A DNA stretch of 39,972 nt from Rhodococcoides kyotonense (GTDB lineage: Bacteria; Actinomycetota; Actinomycetes; Mycobacteriales; Mycobacteriaceae). Numbering within the stretch: the stretch's first letter is position 1; each line of letters starts with the position of its first letter. This document shows positions 15,454 through 24,100 of this stretch, one piece after another. The notes beneath the pieces were generated by a model, which saw nothing but the letters and a program-made list of their open reading frames with translations, searched no databases and had not been told where the DNA came from. The position numbers and the translations under genes were made by a program. The stretch is from the NCBI RefSeq assembly GCF_001645385.1, contig NZ_LVHI01000040.1, positions 186,071-226,042 of the forward strand. The letters run 5' to 3'.

Positions 15454-16101
15454 GTGTGCATGGCACTGGTGCTGGCAGGCGTCCGACTCCCCGACCCCGT
15501 CGACGGAAAGTCGGCGGTCGGCTTCGGGATCGGCGTGGTGAAAGCGAGCGCCCGATGGGCCCGCGAGTCGGTGACGTTCGCGGTCGAACTGCCGGGACGC
15601 ATCAGTGCGCTGCTCGACGAAGCCGCCGTGCTCGTCGCCCGTATCGACGCCGTCGTCGACGCCGCGCAGCGCCTGATCGACCGAACGGGAGGTGTCATCG
15701 ATCGCGTGGACAGCGTCGTCGACGGGGCTGCGTCGACCACCCGAGCAGCGAACGACGTGGTGCTGACGGCCGGGGCGACCTCCACCACCGCACTCGAATT
15801 GGTGGAATTGTTCGATCCGATTGCTCAACAGTCCGCCCCGTTCGCCAAGAAATTCGTCGACCATCTGTCCGAGGACGAGGTCGACGCGGCCATCGAGATG
15901 GTCGACCAACTCCCCGGGCTCGTGAAACACATGGAAGCGGTCATTCCCATTCTGGCCACGCTCGACACAGTGTCTCCGGAAATTCACGAACTGCTCGCCG
16001 TCACGAAAGATGTTCGACGCGCAGTCATCGGCATCCCCGGGTTCAAGTTCTTCCGCAACCGAGGCGAGGAGAAGCTCGCCGACGAGGAAGACCACCACTA
16101 G
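15454..16101 (+). CDS. Conserved helical hypothetical protein
   Basis: A 215-residue protein of unrecognised family. A first part (about 1-30) is moderately hydrophobic. Most of the rest is amphipathic helix: RISALLDEAAVLVARIDAVV and following heptad-like segments with many Val/Ala/Asp suggest a coiled coil or an apolipoprotein-like rod (about 45-105). The C-terminal part (LPGLVKHMEAVIPIL, then VTKDVRRAVIGIPGFKFF) resembles actinobacterial hypothetical proteins I have seen but cannot name. The end is charged (GEEKLADEEDHH). Start is either GTG 15454 or ATG 15460; no ribosome site is clear for either. It converges with the acyl-CoA dehydrogenase-like gene 6 bp away. Codon use is like its neighbours, so it is likely real. 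Confidence 0.7.
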   Translation: MCMALVLAGVRLPDPVDGKSAVGFGIGVVKASARWARESVTFAVELPGRISALLDEAAVLVARIDAVVDAAQRLIDRTGGVIDRVDSVVDGAASTTRAANDVVLTAGATSTTALELVELFDPIAQQSAPFAKKFVDHLSEDEVDAAIEMVDQLPGLVKHMEAVIPILATLDTVSPEIHELLAVTKDVRRAVIGIPGFKFFRNRGEEKLADEEDHH

Positions 16102-16107
16102 ATCCCC

Positions 16108-17238
16108 TCACACGAACGCGAATTCGTCACCGCCGTGATACTTGGTCAGCGTCTCGGAGATGGTACGGCGTGACGGCGGATGAAACGCGTACGCCTGAAT
16201 GGCAGCCGCGAGGTAGCCGATCTCGGGCGACTTGATGAATCCGATGCCGCCGAGCGACTCCATCGCAGCAGAGCTCGCACGCACCAGAGCGTCACGAATC
16301 GCGATGCGGCAGAACAGAAGTCGGGCGGACAAATCCTGCCCCCGCGCCCCGGAATCGAATTCCCACGCCACGGATTCGATTGCAGCCATGCCGTTCTCGA
16401 TATCGGCCGCCGCCCTGGTGTAGCCCTCGAAGTCGCCCTTGTCCGCCGCGAGGAGTTTCTCCAACAGCATCGACGCGGCGCCGAGGTAGTTGGCCGTGAT
16501 CAGCATGCCGAACCACAGGTAGCCCGTCATCTCGTGAATGCCGTCGGGATCGTCGTCGATGTTGAGCAGCACGAAACTTGCCGGCACCTCGACGTCGTCG
16601 AGCTTCACCTCGTCGCTCTGCGCGCCGGCGAGGATGTCGGTGTCCCAGAACCGGTTCACGGTCACCCCGTCCAGATTGGACGGAATCAACGCGACCGCAC
16701 GCTCGCCGTCCTTGTCGCCGACGCCTTCGACCTCGACACTCGCGGTCAACAGATCCATCGAACCCGACAAGCTACAGGGCTTCTTGCTGCCGTTGATGAT
16801 GTACGTATCCCCCCGCTTCGTCGCCTTCATCGTGGGGATGAACACGCTGCCGCCCGGATTTCCCTCGGAGAAACCCGATGCGATGACGGCTCGCTGCTCG
16901 ACGAGCGCCGCGATCAACGCACGGTCGTCGTCGGACGCCTCCTGCGCGAATTCGTTCAGCGACGCAATGGACAGATGATGCATGGTCGTCGCCGCACCGA
17001 GCGACGGCGACCGCGACCCGATGGCCCGCTGCGCGCGGACCGCGTCGAGTGCCGTCGCGCCCAATCCCCCGAGATTCTTCGGAACGATGAGCGCGGTACC
17101 CCCGGCTTCTCGGAATTTCGCAATGGCATCACCGCTACGACCTTCGAGATCGGCCAAGGGCGTTTCGTCCAAATAGTCCAGAAGACCCGGAAGATATTTC
17201 TCCAGAATTTCGCGTTCTCGAACCATCAATGCAGTCAT
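16108..17238 (-). CDS. Acyl-CoA dehydrogenase-like flavoprotein of the oxoamine synthase locus
   Basis: A 376-residue protein of the acyl-CoA dehydrogenase superfamily: N-terminal helical domain (FREAGGTALIVPKNLGGLGA), middle domain with SGFSEGNPGGS and YIINGSKKPCSLSGSMD, and a C-terminal AMESLGGIGFIKSPEIGYL helix. These relatives either dehydrogenate acyl-thioesters or, in natural-product clusters, act as flavin monooxygenases. A strong AAGGAG site just before ATG 17238 fixes the start. It is divergent from the alpha-oxoamine synthase gene across 349 bp, so shared regulation is likely and a role in modifying its acyl substrate or product is possible (inference). The Glu used by classic dehydrogenases is not obvious, so the activity is uncertain. 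Confidence 0.84.
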   Translation of the reverse strand: MTALMVREREILEKYLPGLLDYLDETPLADLEGRSGDAIAKFREAGGTALIVPKNLGGLGATALDAVRAQRAIGSRSPSLGAATTMHHLSIASLNEFAQEASDDDRALIAALVEQRAVIASGFSEGNPGGSVFIPTMKATKRGDTYIINGSKKPCSLSGSMDLLTASVEVEGVGDKDGERAVALIPSNLDGVTVNRFWDTDILAGAQSDEVKLDDVEVPASFVLLNIDDDPDGIHEMTGYLWFGMLITANYLGAASMLLEKLLAADKGDFEGYTRAAADIENGMAAIESVAWEFDSGARGQDLSARLLFCRIAIRDALVRASSAAMESLGGIGFIKSPEIGYLAAAIQAYAFHPPSRRTISETLTKYHGGDEFAFV

Positions 17239-17587
17239 GTTTCTCCTTCGATGAATACAAGAGTGATATGCACACGAGCGGTTCGCACCGTGGGCATGAC
17301 TGAACAGCGACAATCGAATTCGCAACCGGACGGCGATCTACCCGCAGTCTCACCTGCCGAAACCTCCGGTTCGAGGTTTCTTGTGTCGATGGAAACCGGG
17401 TTGCGAGTTTGTTTTGTCCGTAAAACGAGTTTCGATCTGCGGAAATGGAAATTTCCGCTCCGAATTCGTTCTCCACACCCATCCGATTACGCACCCGCGC
17501 CGAACTACTTCTCGAGTTCGCGACCATCGAATCTACGTAGTGCTCGACTTCCGTGCACCCGACGATGCCCTAGGAGACCAGGGACAG
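17239..17587. promoter_or_regulatory. 349-bp divergent regulatory region with two perfect inverted repeats
   Basis: No gene is seen here. The region is richer in A/T than its flanks. It holds GAAACCTC/GAGGTTTC (17359-17366 and 17373-17380, 6-nt loop) and GCGGAAAT/ATTTCCGC (17439-17446 and 17451-17458, 4-nt loop). Neither is followed by a T-run. They are candidate operators for control of the flanking flavoprotein and oxoamine synthase genes. A GGAGACCAGGGACAG tract just before 17588 is the ribosome site of the latter. Confidence 0.45.
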
Positions 17588-18829
17588 ATGACCGTAAACC
17601 GATTGATCAAGAGACTCGACGGCGACGACCGCGTCGAATTGCTTCGCTCCGTTCGTGACGCCGACGTCAGCCCCTATTTCCGCGTCATGGAATCGGCAAC
17701 CGCGCCCGTCGTACAGGTCGAAGGCGTGGACAAGATCATGTTGGGTTCCAACAACTATCTGGGACTCGCCGACCACCCCGACATCAAACGCGGCGCCCGA
17801 GAGGCGCTGGACACCTTCGGCTCCGCCATCACCGGGAGCCGACTGCTCAACGGCACGATGGATCTCCACCTCGAATTGGAGAACGAGATCGCCGAATGGC
17901 ATCGCACCGAGGGGGCCATGGTGTTCACCACCGGCTATCAGACGAACGTCGGCACGATCAGCGCTGTCGTCGGCAAACAGGACGTCATCGTCGTCGACTC
18001 CGCAGCGCACGCGTCGATTCGCGACGGAAGCCAGCTGTCCGGTGCCCGAATTCGCAAGTTCGCACACAACGACCTGCAGGATCTCGAAGCCAAGCTGCAG
18101 GAACCGGTCGACGGCGACAGTGCCGTCCTGGTCATCGTCGACGGTCTGTATTCGATGGAAGGTGATCTCGCTCCGCTCGACGAAATCACCGCCCTGTGCA
18201 CGAAATACGGTGCAGCACTGATGGTCGACGAGGCACACAGTCTCGGCGTCTACGGCGACCGGCTGACCGGCGCCGCCGAACTGTTCGGAACCGAGAACGA
18301 CACCGACATCCGTATGGCCTCTCTGTCGAAGAGTCCCAGTTCCACCGGCGGATTCATCGCAGGCTCGAACGACCTGCTCGACACACTGCGCATCCACGCC
18401 CGCGCCTTTCTGTTCACGACGTCGGGGGTGCCGGCAGCAGTGGGTGCTTCCCTCGCGTCGGTCAGGCTCATCCGCAGCGACGAAGGTCGTCAACGCGCCG
18501 ACCGCGTACTGCACAACGCAGAAACACTACGAAAAGGACTGGCCGACGCCGGTCTCGACGTCGGCGCGCGATCGAGGACACCGGGCGGTGACACCGCGTC
18601 TCCGATCGTGTCACTGCACGTCGGCGACGATCTCGTCGCAATGAGCCTGTGGCGCACGCTGTTCGACCGAGGCATCTTCACCAGCGCGGCTCTGCACCCT
18701 GCAGTCCCACGCGACGGGGCCCTGTTGCGGCTGTGCGCGATGGCGTCGCACACGGATTCGCACATCAGGACCGCGATCGAGACCATCACCGACACGGTCG
18801 CCGAAAGCCGCGCGGAGCTGCCGTCGTGA
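17588..18829 (+). CDS. PLP-dependent alpha-oxoamine synthase, serine palmitoyltransferase-like
   Basis: A 413-residue fold-type I PLP enzyme. Lys248 in SLSKSPSSTGG should bind PLP; VDEAHSLGVYG supplies the PLP-binding Asp and His, and DSAAHASIRDG the other conserved His. Members condense an amino acid with an acyl-CoA and lose CO2 to give an alpha-amino ketone (KBL, BioF, ALAS, SPT, CqsA). The blocks SPYFRVMES, LGSNNYLGLADHP, GSRLLNGTMDLHLELE and FTTGYQTNVG look, from memory, closer to bacterial serine palmitoyltransferases than to BioF or KBL. The substrate is not known from sequence. It overlaps the next gene, an extended SDR, as GTGA, which suggests that the ketone is reduced by that partner. 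The upstream AG-rich tract supports ATG 17588. Confidence 0.88.
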   Translation: MTVNRLIKRLDGDDRVELLRSVRDADVSPYFRVMESATAPVVQVEGVDKIMLGSNNYLGLADHPDIKRGAREALDTFGSAITGSRLLNGTMDLHLELENEIAEWHRTEGAMVFTTGYQTNVGTISAVVGKQDVIVVDSAAHASIRDGSQLSGARIRKFAHNDLQDLEAKLQEPVDGDSAVLVIVDGLYSMEGDLAPLDEITALCTKYGAALMVDEAHSLGVYGDRLTGAAELFGTENDTDIRMASLSKSPSSTGGFIAGSNDLLDTLRIHARAFLFTTSGVPAAVGASLASVRLIRSDEGRQRADRVLHNAETLRKGLADAGLDVGARSRTPGGDTASPIVSLHVGDDLVAMSLWRTLFDRGIFTSAALHPAVPRDGALLRLCAMASHTDSHIRTAIETITDTVAESRAELPS

Positions 18830-20322
18830 CACTTCGCATCGCGGTGACCGGAGCGACGAGCGACTTCGCTCGGGCGATACTCCCTGGATTGCTCGACGAC
18901 GACGACGTCGAGTCGGTCGTGGGAATCGCGCGTCGACGGACCCCCCTCGTGCACCCCAAATTGCAGTCCGTTCGGTCCGACATCCGATCTCCGGAGATGG
19001 AACACATCTTTCGGGGGTGCGACGTCGTCGTCCATCTCGCGTTCGTCGTGGAGGAGCTGCGCGACAAACGAACGACACACGACATCAACCAGCGCGGATC
19101 GCGCAACGTGCTCGACAGCGCGTACCGCGCAGGCGTACGACGCATGGTCATCGCGTCGAGCATCAACGCGTACGGCCCGGACATCCACGACGAGCCTCTG
19201 ACCGAGAAGGACTATCCCGCAGGCGATCCCGACCGGTACTACTTCCACGACAAGGCCGAGGTCGAGCACTACGCGGAATGGTGGCTGCGGCGACACCCGG
19301 GCGAGATGGCTGTCAGCATGCTCCGGCCGACGTACATCATCGGTCCCGACTTCTCCAACGACGGCATCGATCAGTTCACGTCCACGATCGGCGCATTCCC
19401 GCAGGCGGATCGCGCGTCGTACCAGTTCCTGCATCAACACGACCTCGCCGACGCGTTCCACCGGGCGGTGAAACAGGATCTCGACGGACCGTACAACGTC
19501 GGGCCACGCGACTGGACAGGCGTGCGTGAACTCGCTGCGATGCAGGGTCAGAGGCTGTTCGACGTGCCTGAACGTGCGGCCGTCGTCGCCGCGAACATCG
19601 CCTTCCGTCTGGGCCTCACGCCGTTCTCGGGCCAATGGGTGACGGCAGGCGAACCCGTCGTCGACTCGACGGCCCTGCACACGGCCACCGGATGGTCGCC
19701 GACGCTGACGTCGCGAGAATGCGCGGCAATCATGATCCTGCTGCAGGGACGGCCGATTCTCCTGCCCGAATACGCTCTCGAACGCGACGCCGCGTGTGAG
19801 GCAGCCCTGGCACCGGCATCGGCAGTCGTGGGCGTCGCCGCAGGTGAACACGTTCAACTGCGGACACCCGACGGAAGTGTGCACTGCGAAGTGCATCGTG
19901 GGGGTGGGCGCAGGACGATCGTCCTGCCTGCCCGACCTGGCTCACACGCTCGCTATTGCACTCCGCTGGCCGTGGAACTGCGAGAGCGCGGGTACGACGT
20001 CGTCGCGGTCGATCCACCGGGGCACGGGCTCAGCACCGGCCCTCGCGGCCGCGTCGACCAGGCGCAGTTCGACAGGGCTGTCACCGAAGCCGTCGAATAT
20101 GCGCGGCGCACGTTCGGTGGACCGATATCCATCGTCGTCGACGAGGGCACCCGCTCGCCGTCACCCGACGACCCCTTGGTCCCGACGCGTGTGCGGGGCC
20201 GCGTGTCCGTCGCGACCTACGTGACGGCACGCACGATCGACGACGTCATCGCGCACATCGGGCCCGCAGGCGCTGCCACCAGCCAGGCCGCGTCGTCGGC
20301 GCCGCAGACGATCCGGGGCTAG
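18826..20322 (+). CDS. Extended SDR (NAD epimerase type) with a remnant alpha/beta-hydrolase C-terminal domain
   Basis: A 498-residue protein. Residues 1-330 are an extended SDR: nucleotide loop TGATSDFA (8-15, a variant of TGxxGxxG), a VVHLAFV strand, ASSINAYGPD and a YFHDK active-site YxxxK. The tail from about 340 reads like the first half of an alpha/beta hydrolase of the monoacylglycerol lipase type: LPARPGSHARY for the oxyanion loop and VVAVDPPGHGLSTGPRGR. The nucleophile elbow, normally GxSxG, is VVDEGT (about 437-441), and the chain ends soon after, so hydrolysis is not expected. It overlaps the oxoamine synthase gene by 4 nt, making a 3-keto-amine reductase role plausible (inference by analogy with ceramide-pathway SDRs). 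The 3' end overlaps a convergent gene by 77 bp. Confidence 0.82.
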   Translation: MTLRIAVTGATSDFARAILPGLLDDDDVESVVGIARRRTPLVHPKLQSVRSDIRSPEMEHIFRGCDVVVHLAFVVEELRDKRTTHDINQRGSRNVLDSAYRAGVRRMVIASSINAYGPDIHDEPLTEKDYPAGDPDRYYFHDKAEVEHYAEWWLRRHPGEMAVSMLRPTYIIGPDFSNDGIDQFTSTIGAFPQADRASYQFLHQHDLADAFHRAVKQDLDGPYNVGPRDWTGVRELAAMQGQRLFDVPERAAVVAANIAFRLGLTPFSGQWVTAGEPVVDSTALHTATGWSPTLTSRECAAIMILLQGRPILLPEYALERDAACEAALAPASAVVGVAAGEHVQLRTPDGSVHCEVHRGGGRRTIVLPARPGSHARYCTPLAVELRERGYDVVAVDPPGHGLSTGPRGRVDQAQFDRAVTEAVEYARRTFGGPISIVVDEGTRSPSPDDPLVPTRVRGRVSVATYVTARTIDDVIAHIGPAGAATSQAASSAPQTIRG

Positions 20323-20758
20323 ACGCACGGGAGGCCCGGGCGGCCGCGTCGACCGCGGCCCGGTTCACCCGCCACTGCTCGACCCACGCGTCGACGTCGA
20401 CCGGAGAGATGGGAATCAACGGAGGCGACGGCACCCGAATCCAGGCGACGACGCGGGCGTTCAGATCGTGCAGATGGCTGCGGACAGACTCCTCGAGCCG
20501 CATGTCGATCAGGACGGCCGGAAGTTTCTCGATTTCCTTGCGTAGCTGCAACGATTCGGGCAGGAGCGCATCGGTGGACAGGTTCTCTCGTTTCAGATAG
20601 CCCTTGATCCACCACAACTCGTCGTGCGGACCGGTCCCCTTCGGGATCGGCTTGCCTGCGCCCTCGAGGTTCTCGAACGCGCCCTGCTCCTGCGCTTCTC
20701 GAATCTGCTTGTCGACGAACGACTCGAAAGTGACGCCGTGCTTCTTTCTTTCCGTCAC
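20246..20758 (-). CDS. DUF1992 (DnaJ homologue C28-type) domain protein
   Basis: A 170-residue protein counted from GTG 20758. Residues about 8-60 match DUF1992: FESFVDKQIREAQEQGAFENL, GAGKPIP, then GPHDELWWIKGYLKREN. This conserved domain appears in bacteria and in eukaryotic DnaJ homologue C28, but without a J domain here; its function is unknown. The middle has a long charged helix region (LRKEIEKL to DLNARVVAW) and the C-terminus is Arg/Ala-rich. A longer start at 20833 would put 25 codons through the palindrome at 20794-20833, so GTG 20758 is preferred. The 3' end overlaps the convergent SDR gene. Cytosolic by absence of hydrophobic segments. Confidence 0.8.
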   Translation of the reverse strand: MTERKKHGVTFESFVDKQIREAQEQGAFENLEGAGKPIPKGTGPHDELWWIKGYLKRENLSTDALLPESLQLRKEIEKLPAVLIDMRLEESVRSHLHDLNARVVAWIRVPSPPLIPISPVDVDAWVEQWRVNRAAVDAAARASRASSPGSSAAPTTRPGWWQRLRARCAR

Positions 20759-20793
20759 ACATCGATGATGCCTGTCGGGCGCCTTCGGCGCAC

Positions 20794-20833
20794 GTGAGTA
20801 CTTATGTAGAGCGGGCTCTACATTAGTACTCAC
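20794..20833. terminator. 40-bp palindrome (AGCGGGCT-core family)
   Basis: Arms of 19 bp at 20794-20812 and 20815-20833 with one mismatch (20803/20824) and a 2-nt centre; the outer arm starts GTGAGTACTTATGTAGAGC. It sits just past the stop of the small minus-strand gene at 20840 and before the DUF1992 gene, so it may terminate the former. It is a second-arm-type relative of the palindrome at 2008-2049. Confidence 0.65.
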
Positions 20834-20839
20834 ATGGCG

Positions 20840-21085
20840 TCAGCCGTACTGCTCGACCAGGCGATCGAACTCGGCCCGGTCGATCAGCTGCGGCTCGCCG
20901 ATCGCCAGTGCCTGCGCGTACTTCGCGGCCAGGTGGTAGTCCCGCCCAAGGGGACCGCGCTCACCGTCGTCTTCCTGGACGCTGGCGCCCGGCGGAACTT
21001 CGTTCTGCAGGCCGTTGGTTTCCTTGCCCAGTCGAGCGTCGAGTTCTGCGGTGATCTTCTGCATGATCTCTTGGTCGTCGGTCAT
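20840..21085 (-). CDS. Small conserved hypothetical protein (81 aa)
   Basis: An 81-residue acidic protein starting at ATG 21085. It begins with a helical stretch rich in charged residues (MTDDQEIMQKITAELDARLG), followed by a Pro/Gly/Asp-rich centre (NEVPPGASVQEDDGERGP) and a helical end (LAAKYAQALAIGEPQLIDRAEF). I do not recognise the family. Third-codon-position G/C preference in this frame and the palindrome directly after its stop support a real gene. It is divergent from lhr across 77 bp. The longer in-frame extension to 21469 runs antisense through lhr and is Arg/Pro-rich shadow sequence, so it is not used. No function is proposed. Confidence 0.65.
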   Translation of the reverse strand: MTDDQEIMQKITAELDARLGKETNGLQNEVPPGASVQEDDGERGPLGRDYHLAAKYAQALAIGEPQLIDRAEFDRLVEQYG

Positions 21086-21162
21086 GGCTGGTCCAGTACC
21101 CAGCGAGCGCCGTCCCCACACGTTCGAGGTTCGTTGTCGGTGCCTCGGGGCATCATGGTCGA

Positions 21163-24100
21163 ATGGCCCGAAAAGTAGAGACCGACGCGACGGCGGCACT
21201 CGCGCGTTTCTCCGCGCCGACGCAGGAGTGGTTCGCCGGCGCGTTCCACAGTCCGACGTCCGCGCAGGCAGGGGCCTGGGAAGCAATCTCGAGCGGTCGC
21301 CACACGTTGGTCGTCGCGCCGACCGGTTCGGGCAAGACGCTGTCGGCGTTCCTGTGGTCCATCGATCAGCTGGCCACCCGGGACGTCCAGGCCGAACGCA
21401 AGACGAAAGTTCTCTACATCTCGCCGCTGAAGGCCCTTGCGGTCGACGTCGAACGCAACCTGCGCGCACCGCTGGTCGGTGTCACTCAGACGGCCAAGCG
21501 TCTCGGCCTCGAACCGCCGGACATCTCCGTCGGTGTCCGGTCCGGCGACACAAGTCAGGCCGACCGCCGCACCATGATCAAGACTCCCCCGGACATCCTC
21601 ATCACCACCCCGGAGTCACTGTTCCTGATGCTGACGTCGTCGGCGCGCGAGGCTCTGACGCTCGTCGACACCGTCATCGTCGACGAGGTCCATGCCGTCG
21701 CAGGCACGAAGCGCGGGTCGCACCTCGCGCTCTCGCTCGAACGCCTCGACCTGATGCTGCCGAAACCCACGCAACGCATCGGCCTGTCCGCGACGGTCCG
21801 GCCGCACGAGGAGGTCGGCCGATTCCTCACCGGCGCTGCGCCGATCGAGATCGTCGCCCCGCCTGCGCCGAAGACGTTCGACCTCACGGTGCAGGTGCCG
21901 GTCGAGGACATGACCGAGCTCGGTGTCACCACGCCCGCCGAAGGAGACGCGTCGGCCGCGCCGCAGCAGGGGTCCATCTGGCCACACGTCGAGGAGAAGA
22001 TGGTCGACCTGATCCTCGACCACAAGTCGTGCATCGTCTTCGCCAACTCTCGTCGCCTGGCCGAACGTCTGACGGCCCGACTCAACGAGGTGTACGCCGA
22101 GCGACTCGGCGACGGAATCGACACCGCACACGGGCCCGCGTCGCAGCTCGGCAGCTCGGGCGAGGTCAACCACGGGGCCGAGCCGCTTCTCGCGCGCGCC
22201 CATCACGGCAGCGTCAGCAAGGATCAGCGCGCCCTCATCGAGGACGACCTCAAATCCGGCCGACTGCGATGCGTCGTCGCCACCAGCAGTCTCGAGCTCG
22301 GAATCGACATGGGCGCAGTCGATCTCGTCGTTCAGGTCGAAGCACCCCCGTCCGTGGCGAGCGGACTCCAGCGCGTCGGACGCGCCGGCCACCAGGTGGG
22401 TGAGATCTCGAAAGGCGTGCTCTTCCCGAAGCATCGCACCGATCTGATCCACTGCGCCGTCACCGTCGAGCGGATGACGACCGGCAAGATCGAAGCGCTT
22501 GCCGTACCGGCCAATCCGTTGGACATCCTCGCGCAGCAGACCGTTGCGGCGTGTGCACTCGAGCCCATCGACGCACACGACTGGTTCGACGCGGTCCGGC
22601 GCACCGGCAGCTTCGCGACCCTGCCGCGCTCGGCCTACGAGTCGACGCTCGACCTGCTGTCCGGTCGCTATCCGTCGGACGAATTCGCCGAACTACGTCC
22701 TCGCCTGGTGTGGGATCGCGACGCCAATACCCTCACCGGCCGTCCCGGGTCGCAGCGGCTTGCCGTCACGTCCGGCGGTTCGATCCCCGACCGCGGACTG
22801 TTCACGGTGTATATGGTCGGCGAAAAGGCCTCTCGCGTAGGCGAACTCGACGAGGAAATGGTCTACGAATCGCGCGTCGGGGATGTGTTCGCACTCGGCG
22901 CCACCAGTTGGCGCATCGAGGAGATCACCCACGACCGCGTGCTCGTCAGCCCCGCGTACGGTCAGCCCGGGCGTCTGCCGTTCTGGCACGGCGACGGCCT
23001 CGGCCGTCCCGCCGAACTGGGTCGGGCTCTCGGCGAGTTCCTCCGCAGTACGTCCGAACGCGAGGGCCTCGACGCGCGACTGAGCGGCGACGGTCTCGAC
23101 GCCAACGCGGTCACCAACCTGATCTCGCTTCTCGACGAACAGAAGGAGACGACCGGGCAACTTCCCACGGACCGCACGATGATCGTCGAACGGTTCCGCG
23201 ACGAACTGGGCGATTGGCGCCTCGTGCTGCACTCGACCTACGGCCAGCAAGTGCATGCCCCGTGGGCACTCGCGATCGGCGCGCGGCTGATCGAGCGCTA
23301 CGGCATCGACGCGGCACCGACGGCGTCCGACGACGGCATCATCGTCCGACTCCCCGACACCGACGACAATCCGCCCGGCGCCGACCTGTTCGTGTTCGAC
23401 AGCGACGAGATCGCCGACATCGTCACCGAGCAGGTCGGTGGTTCGGCGCTGTTCGCATCGCGCTTCCGTGAATGTGCCGCGCGCGCACTGCTTCTTCCCC
23501 GACGCAATCCGGGAAAGCGTGCACCCCTGTGGCAGCAGCGGCAGCGCGCGTCGCAACTGCTCGATGTCGCCCGCCGCTATCCGACATTCCCGATCCTGCT
23601 CGAGACCGTGCGCGAATGCCTGCAGGACGTGTACGACCTCCCCGCTCTCGAAGAGATCCTTGCGCAGATCGGGCGTCGGCAGATCCGGATCGTCGAGGTC
23701 GAGACACCGTCGCCGTCGCCGTTCGCCAACTCGTTGCTGTTCAACTACGTCGGCGCGTTCATGTACGAGGGCGACAGTCCGCTCGCCGAACGTCGTGCGC
23801 AGGCATTGTCGCTGGACTCCGCGCTGCTCGCCGAGTTGCTCGGTCGCGTCGAACTGCGGGAACTGCTCGATCAGTCGGTCATCGAGACCACCGAACTCGA
23901 ACTGCAACGCCTCGTGCCCGATCGGCGCGCGAAGGACATCGAAGGCGTCGCCGACCTCCTGCGTCTACTCGGCCCGCTCACCGCCGACGAGGTCGACGCC
24001 AGGACCCACGGTGACGAGTCGCGACTCTGGCTGGACGAACTGGTCTCGGCCAGACGAGCGTTGGAGGTCACGTACGCCGGGAACACGTGGTGGGCCGCGA

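Noticed and set aside
15454..16101. A cell-surface or phasin assignment for the helical hypothetical
   Set aside because: The helices are amphipathic, but nothing family-specific was seen, so no function is claimed.
20759..20833. Longer N-terminus for the DUF1992 protein
   Set aside because: It would translate through the palindrome at 20794-20833, and the family motif begins after GTG 20758.
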